From the NCBI GenBank assembly GCA_028023455.1, contig JAQFVV010000072.1, positions 6,130,794 to 6,194,793 on the forward strand: 64,000 nt of DNA. Direction: 5' to 3'. How positions within the stretch are numbered: the first letter of the stretch is position 1; every line of letters begins with the position of its first letter. The DNA comes from Epiperipatus broadwayi. Taxonomy: Eukaryota; Onychophora; Udeonychophora; Euonychophora; Peripatidae. The notes under the pieces were generated by a model, which ran no database searches, was not told the DNA's origin, and saw only the letters and a program-made list of their open reading frames with translations. Below are positions 49,701 through 58,700 of this stretch, in pieces. The position numbers and the translations under genes were made by a program.

Positions 49701-52700
49701 ACAAATGACAGTATTTTACATATTAAATAGTCCCAAGAATATACATTTGTCATGATAGGTAAGATATTCTAAAGCAATTCATTGACAAATTAGTTCTTCC
49801 AGTTCAGAATGAGAACGTTGAGAATGCATTAAATTTGTGACCTTTTAAAACTTCAAAAATAATGACCATAAACAAATTTCTAATGATTTTTATAAAATTG
49901 CATGGAGTTGTTGAATTTTTTTGAATCTGCACAAAAGGTTTTTTTAATTTTATCTATTATCTTGAAGAAAAATTCATTTATGTATGAGAATTTGCTTAGT
50001 GTATTTCAGTTCTACAACCTTTTGATAAAAGACCATATAATCTTAAATTAATTGTCGTTAAGTACCTTGATTATAGAATTTTTATCAATCAAGATATAAC
50101 CAATATTATTAGTTCATATATATATATAAAAGACTTAAACAAAAAATTTCTTTGCTATGATTTTATTTAAAAAATAACAACATAAATCTGATAAAGGAAA
50201 TATTTTAAATTTATCAAAACAACAAGTGAATAGAAGTTGCTATTATGCTTTGAATTGTAGATTATGAAAAGGTGTTAGATTCTGTATTTCTACAATAATT
50301 AAAGCTTTGTATCATCAAGATATAGATCCAGAACATTGTCATATTCTGAAAGATATCTATCAAAGTGTATCTGCAGTGGTTAGATTACATAATGAAATTA
50401 AGATTACCATTAATAAAGGTATACATTAGATGATTTTGAGAAATATATTACAATATTAAATAAATATCGCTGTTCATTTTTTATAAGATCAGTCTGTTGA
50501 AGATATTTTCTACAAATTTTTATTGCAAGTTTTTTTTTATGTGTAAAGATCCAGAAAACTTTCATTGTGTTTCCATTTGTATATTAGATCTTTTTTTTTT
50601 TTTAGATTTTTTTTTCCTTGTGATATTTAATTCATTATTTTTGTAGTTTAATCCTATGTTTTTTTATTTTTAATATCTGTTTCATTTTGCATGTATAATG
50701 TAGATTTTGTAGTCATTTGGAAAATAAGTGCAACAAGGCATTTTAAAAAAAAATGCATTTCAAGTCATTTAATTTTTTGTTACTTTTTTTTCTTCGTAAC
50801 TTCTTGAGTCACATCTTTCTTTCACTATGTTCTCTTTTGGTAGAACAAGTTTTGTCAATAGTTTTTTTTTTTTTTTTTACATGTCTATATTTAATTTTTT
50901 TTTATTATAGATCCTAAACTGTTATCAAAAATATCTTAAATAATTACTATTTATTTATTTATATTTTGATATTTCTTCTCATTCATAAATTTCTCAGAAT
51001 TTTTTCATAGTAGCAAAAAGCAGTTTTTATATAAATTATCCTTTATTGAACTTATTGCTATATATTTTTTTAATATCAGTTCAAACTATTAAAGACTTAC
51101 ATTGATATTAATGATTTATTAATCAATCAGTTTGAATCTTTTTTAATTGGCTGTTTATCTGACCAATGAGTTGCTATGTAAGTAGGGGAGGAAATGAAAT
51201 GTTTTAAAATTATTATTTATTGAGTTTTATATATATATTTTTTAAGTTGTTTTTTATTAGTAATTTATTAAATGTTTGTATCTGATGTTTTTCCAAAAAA
51301 AATGTTTATTTTGTGTGTATTTCAGAGGAGACTTCGACATCTCCGAAATATAGCAGCTCGTAATATTTCTGTTGCCAATAAATCAAAAGAACCACAATCT
51401 CTTTTAGAAACCTATTTTACATTACATCTTCAGGAAAATTCTCCTGGTAAGTAAATCATTTTTATCTTTTTGTAAATGGATTTATAAAATAATTATTCAC
51501 TTTAAGCATAATTTTTAGATTAGTTTTTAGTAATTTTTTATTATTACTTCATAATTAATCGATAAATGAAAAACAACTAATTACTATGATGGATCATAAA
51601 GCTATTATTTTTATTAAAAAGCTTTTCTCAGAATATCAATTTTATTTAATGTCTTTGAATTTTAATTTTATACAAAAAGTTGCTAATGAATTTTATGATT
51701 TTAATCAGTGCTTTGCATAAAAAGATAATTGGTAGGTAATGTTTAATTTCTTCTTATTTATCTCCATGATATGCTTTTGTTTTGGTTTTTTTTTAAAAAA
51801 AATTGTGTTAATGATTAAAAAAATTAGGTCCTGCACTTCCATTGAACCCTCTTCTTCAAACCATTTTACTCTTCATTGTTTTTTTCAAATGATTACATTT
51901 ATTTTACAATCATCAATTAACTCCTTTATATATATCTTTTTTTTTTTTTTTACTTTCACACTTTTTTGCCATAATTTTCATAATTCCTTTTCCTTATCTA
52001 TTTTAATTTTTTCTTATTCCTTCTCTTCTAAATCCATTCATCAAAAATCTCCAATCTTATTGTTTTGTTCAAAGGTTCTTTAAAACTACACACCATACAT
52101 AACTTTAAAAAACCTTTTTGTAAATTGACTTTTAGTTGCTCATTTTAAGTTTGTAGATTTTTTTCATAACATGAATAATGCTTTTATTCCCATAAATATT
52201 GCACAGTTATTCATCTTGGAGAAAATCATTTAAAATTAATAATAACTATATTTAGGAAATGATATATTATATATTGCTCGTTTTAATTTTAGTAGACAGG
52301 TCTGCTGTTTGAACTTCTTATAGCTCCCAAGCACTAAAGCCATAAGCCTTTTTTTTCTTTCAAAGAAACACTTCACAATGCAAAAACATAATATATTTTG
52401 ACCTGTTGAGTTTCAAATAACCAAAAAAAATTTGAGTTATTTTTGCTAAGTAAAAAAAAAATTTGCTTTCATGATCTTTATATGATTTACTAATCTATTT
52501 TTTTTTAAGCATGCTTGATCTTTCTTTATCTCACATATTCATAAATGGAATTTTATATATACAACTTATTTAGCAGTAATTGTTAAACTAACAGTATATG
52601 CTAATCTTCTGTTGTAAATAATATACATATAATTGTATATTTAAAATATGATCTCACTTATATGGATGTAATATGTACATTTTGTCCTTGATCATCATCA

Positions 52701-55700
52701 TCAACCATTATCAATCCACTGCAGGATGAAGGTCTCTCCAAGTTCAATCCATCTTCTCCGATCTTTAGCTTCTCTTCTCCACATCACCCCTGCACACTTT
52801 CTTATTTCATCCATCCATCTCACATGTGGTCTCTTTCTGGATATATTTCATTAAATTGTCACATGATTTAAATGGAAGAAATGATTCCAGATTCTTAATT
52901 TTTGATTTTTTGCAAGAAAACAAGTCTTTATTAATTTAAAACTTTGAAATATTTATTGCTATCCTCCACCCCCAATCTATTATGTTACTTGATTGATTTT
53001 CTGTTTTACACAATGATTTGTATAAAATCTATAAAAAAAAAAAGTTAGATTTGTGTTGTATAGTTATAATATTAAAACAAAGAAGTGTAGATAAATTACG
53101 TGACCAGTCATTTAATATTTCATTTTTGAATCAGATGTAATTTGTTTCAGTTGATAACGTTTTTTTTTAATTACATTATTATTCTGTTGTAATATCATAT
53201 TTATTTTTACATAATTTTATTTAGCATATATTTTCACATATATTTATGTTTACGTATATTTATTTATCTCTTTTAGCATTTTATACTAGCGAAAAAATTC
53301 AGGATTCTTTGGTAAGATTTTTTTTTTTACCTCTCAATCTGTAAATTTAATCATTCTTTATATATATTCATAATTCTTTGGTTTTTAAATATTCATAGAA
53401 TCCAACCTGGAGAGAATTTGAAACTTCCAGTATGTTTGGCTGTTCTTCTTGTATCCTTAGATTTTATACATATTTATTTAGAATTATAAATTTACACTAT
53501 ATTAGAATCCACTGCTTGAAAAGTCCTGTAATAATTACTGTCTAATTTTTTTAAATGGTTATTAATGAAATCTTGATAATAGAAAACATTTTCTTTAACA
53601 TTTTAACAGATATTATTGTCAGGGTATGGGGAGGGCATGAAAAGCAGTACTCAGTTATCATTGAATGGAAGGTTCATCTTAGTGGACTAATTTATCTGGG
53701 TGAACAGGTACAGATGCCACTTCTATATGAATATGTCTTGAGTGTGATATATATATATATATTTGTTTCTATAGCTTATACACAAGTCTATATAGAAAAA
53801 AGTTTTTGTAATTGTAAATAACTGTTATAGAAATATAATATATTAAAGGCAATATTAATACTGTATGTTCAGAGAAAACATTGAAAATATGAAATACATC
53901 TTCAGTATATTTTTGATGCTGAACACCAAAAATGTATTAAGATTTTATTTAGTATTTTTAATATTTTCTTCTAATATACAGTATTAAATATTGCCTTTAA
54001 TATATTACTTTTCTTACAAAGCACAGATGAAATACTTGGCATCTAAATGTCTTAGAAATACACACATATTCCATCTTTTAAAACTTGTTTATATATTACT
54101 CGATTTGCAATCATTTTATGATTTTTATTAAATGACTACCAAAATATATATTGTAATAGTTAATGACAAGGGGATATACCTTGGATTAATTCAAATTAGG
54201 AGTTATGGTTTGTGTTTCCCGCAATAAGTTTGGATTGAACTGCATATTGTCAGAGCCAACTTTATGTACTAAAACTGGATGAAGTATTGGATGCTAAATG
54301 AGATAGGTGTATTCAGAGATTCAAGTTTTAGGTGCTAGTTAAGAAACAAATCAATTTCTGAGAATGAGAATGATAATCCATGTTAATCTGATCTCTCCTA
54401 TAGATTTATTTATTTCATGGTGTAACTCTTGGTAATTGGATATGAGGGGATTTATACTTCTTAGTTTACCTTCTTAGATTAAGTGTAATTAATACCTATA
54501 TATGACTAAAGATAACAGTTTTCAAAAGTTGTACCTTCTTTATAATAATAATAAATTTATTTTAATAAAAGTGATGTCAATTAAATATAAAATAATAGGA
54601 AACAAGTCTTACTTTATAGGTCTTATGAGGTAAAATATTCATTGGAAGATCCTCTTGAGGATCGGCAGTATGCATAAAATAAACTTTAGATCTCTCATAG
54701 CTTCAACTAATTAATCTGCTAGCTAACAGCATATCAAAAACATAAATTAGATATATATTTATATTATTACATGATCACCATTTCTTATGCTAGCACATAA
54801 CTGTTATTAAAACAGGCAAAACTTATGCTAGCATAAGAAATGGTGATCTTGTGATGTGTAGTGGTTTAACACCAATCCTGCCTAATAGGATAGTGGTGGC
54901 TATGGTTGTTAAAGAGCCAAAGACACCAAAATGTATGGGTACTGAATTGGGTTCAGGCCTATATGACTATATAAGCTGTTGAGCTTAGATTGAAAATATT
55001 AATTGTGTTTTCAATCTTATTTTCATAGTTTTGTAGTCAAGTAGAGATAAAAGATGGCTGCTGGAGGTTGCATTAGATCCTAAGATCTAGGTGCAATGCT
55101 CTCATATCCAAAGCTCCTCACTGACGAAGGCCACAAGCCAGAAACTAGTCTGGGGATATTGGATGAGTAGGCACTAGATGGGGATTTTATGCACAAGCTT
55201 TCTGGCATCCATTGATTACTCTGGTTGGCATTGAGTGGCACTATATGGAGAGAGTTTTGCCTGTTTTATTTATATTATTGTATTATCCATTTCGCTCTGC
55301 ATTATAGTATAATGATTTTATGTATATTCCTGTGATTCTTAATAACTAAATCAAGATTATGGTCATCTCATTCTTTCCAACCCTCTAATTAAACTTATGC
55401 CTACTACACCATACCAATCTAAAAGAGTGAAAAAATTAAGAGCTAAATTATAAACTTTTTTTAGTAATTACAGAAAACACTAAGTCATTAAATTTTAGAT
55501 AACAAAATTCATCAAAATTAAATTTAAAAAAAGTAAATTAAAAAATTGTAAAGAATAATAATTGAAATATCCATATGATTCAAAACAACCAGAAAATTAT
55601 TGTTTCTTTTATCCATAAGTAAAAAAATTACTTGTACCTAATCTTTATAAAGGTAATTTTACAATAAATAATTGTTTAAAGAGTTTTTAAAAAAACAGAA

Positions 55701-58700
55701 GCAATTCAGATGTCCCATACATACTAACATGTAAAGGTCTTTGATTTTAAATATGGCAGAGTAAATTATATGTAGACAAGTTACCATGATTTTAAGTTTG
55801 TTTATATATTATATTTATTTATCATACTTCATAGCAGGAATGTAACTGATTAAATTTTATATTTATACATTTAATATGAGGAAATCCATATTTGCTATAA
55901 ATAAATGCATAAAAGTGACAAGATTCTATATAATTTTTATGTCTCATCTAGGAAAGAAAACCAATTATGGCTGCATAATTGCAAGCAGAGGGAATAAGTA
56001 CCTCTGCTATAAGCATAAAATCTAAGAAGACATTAGCTGCAACAAGAGTAGGGAAATTTCACGTTTTTGCTATATATAAAATTTTATAGAAGGGTATACT
56101 TTTCATCACAAGAATAGAGGATTTCTATATATATAAAAATCTGGGAACATCTTTTGTCATTGAAATAATTTTGCATCTTTGATATATATATATAACTAAT
56201 AACTTAATTTTGCAGAATATTTAATGACCGTTGAAGGAATTCTCAACTTCATGAGAGCCGAGATAAGCATATATTTATCTGGCAGCTATATAAATACATA
56301 GGATTTCGTAAATTGTTATCTTTAATGAAATCAACATGACCAGAATGAATATCTAATATCAAAACTCTATTGAGATAGAACAACATACAATACTCATAGG
56401 CATCTCAAACATTGAAATAGCGCACAGACATTAGGAAATGTGCATAGAGAGAACTATTTTTTTGACGAATAGTCTGTTTTTTGTTTTTTTTTATAAATCT
56501 TATTTATTTATGCACATAGTTTTTTTTTATAGCATTTACTAATCTTAAAAAAACCTTAATATATATACACAAACAAAGAAATGCTTTTTTAATCTTGACC
56601 TGAAGATTTGGATTGATGGATTTTAGATGTGATAATATGTTGGACTATTAAAGGTTGAATGTTTTAGAAAATTTTAAACTTTTGCAAATACAAACAACTG
56701 TTAGTAATTACACACTAACCTGTGTTGTCTTTGTGTGTTATTACTAACAGTTATTTGTATTTGGAAAAGTTAAAAATTTTCTAAACATTCAACATTTAAT
56801 GATAGATGATGGAAATAGTCTCACATATTATTAAATGCTTCTTTACTATAAGATTTCTTCTTTTTTTTTAATGCACACACACTATTATTGTTTTATGACT
56901 TAAAATCTTAAAACTTTGAAGTAGATTTTATTTAAACTGCTAAATAAAATTATATCTTTTTACCTATTTCTACAGATTATTTATAAAACAATCTTTTGTT
57001 TTTTTATACTAATAGAAATAAAATTTTTTAACTTTATTTAAAAATAAAAAAAACAATCATTTTATAATAAAGATTACATTCTGTTAAAATAGTAAAGACA
57101 ATGAGAAATTCCCTTAAATATTTTAGAAAAAAACAATACAAAGTAAGGTTGTCTTTATTACACATAAGTGGGTTTTTCTTACTCTCGTTTTTTTATAATG
57201 TCTTAAGTTTTCTGAGAAATATTTCATAGTTAAATGCAAATGATGGGATTTTTGCAATCCAAGACCCAACATGATTGATTTATCAATAATTATTTATACA
57301 TATAATCACATTGACAGAATTGAATAAAACTCCTCATTTCCTGATAATTTTCCATTTCTTTTAAAGGTGATGCATCTAGACCATTATGAGATGATGAATA
57401 CAAGGTGTTTTCCCAGGAGTTTTTTATTTTTATTCCATGATTGAATATTTTATATAAATATTTGTTGGCTAGTTTGCATTTTAATTGTTCATGGAAAATT
57501 GAAAGTAAAAATATGGACTACAATTCAGTGTTATCTTGTCTAGTTTTAAAAAAGTGATCAAGTTAAAATTTTTTGTTAGATAGGCTAAATATGTTCAACT
57601 TAGTTTAATAATTTAAATTAATTATTCAGTTATGATTATTATTATTATGTTTATTATCTGAAGTAGAAACTTTTTTAGACAAATATAATTTGAGTTTCAA
57701 GCGTTTGGATGCTGTGATAAGAAAAGCTTAGAATTTATGTGTACTGATAAGAAGTTTTCCAGCTCTCGAATACATACTTCAAATAACACCCACAGACTGA
57801 CCATCACCTTCACCACTTGGGATATTTGTCTTTGCTTGTAAACCAACTCCAAAACATTTATGATCAGCTCTCTTTTGTGGGTGTTGGTAGATGCACGTAT
57901 TGGAGCATTTATAATATGCTGTACCCACATATGACTACTGATCCTCAGTCATTAATGCTAAATATGAACAACAGTCGTTTGATGCAGTGATTCACCAAAT
58001 GGTCATTGGAACCCAAATTTTGACTTTCTCTTAAGGCTAAATCTTCACAATCTACCTACCTCCTATTTCTTTAAATACTGCAGATTTTACACCAAAATTG
58101 ATGCTTTCCTTGTGCTATGGGGAAGAAGAAATGCAACAGCACCTATCCCAGATCTGCACAGCTCTGACAAATAGCCGAGAAATTATGATTAACACATATA
58201 GACAAAATAACATCACACTTGATAACCTAATAGAGACACTCAGTAAAGGCTCAAACCAGTAGCCCGTGCAGCAATTTTTGTTTATATACTTTGTGATGCA
58301 CCAGATGTACTTTCTGCCTAGGAAACAATACCAGAAGGCACCCAGCCACATTCTCTAATAAGTTCAAACAACTGAAGGCCAGAGATTGAAAAATTGCACA
58401 TCCAGATATATTTTCTGCTACATGGTTGCTATTAAAAATCTGAGACAGACTATAACCTCAAAAAACCAAATGATTTTTGCTGTTACAATAACAATTATTT
58501 ATTTATTTGTTATATATCTCTTTTTCAACAATCTGTGTATTGAATAGTCCAAAGGATATATTGAATTCATTCAAAAAGTATTTTAAACTGATGAACTAAA
58601 CCTCCAGACAATGAAAATAGAACCATAAGCAAATACACAGTTTACAAGTTTATATTTATCAGATACCTGCCTAACAATTTATTTGAACTGTAGTTTTCAA

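Noticed and set aside
51739-52083. 114-codon ORF in UVRAG intron 2
   Set aside because: T-rich low-complexity sequence giving F/S/I-rich translation.
57697-58351. Minus-strand ORFs of 77 and 78 codons
   Set aside because: The plus frame over the same block keeps better protein-like sequence, so these are taken as shadows.
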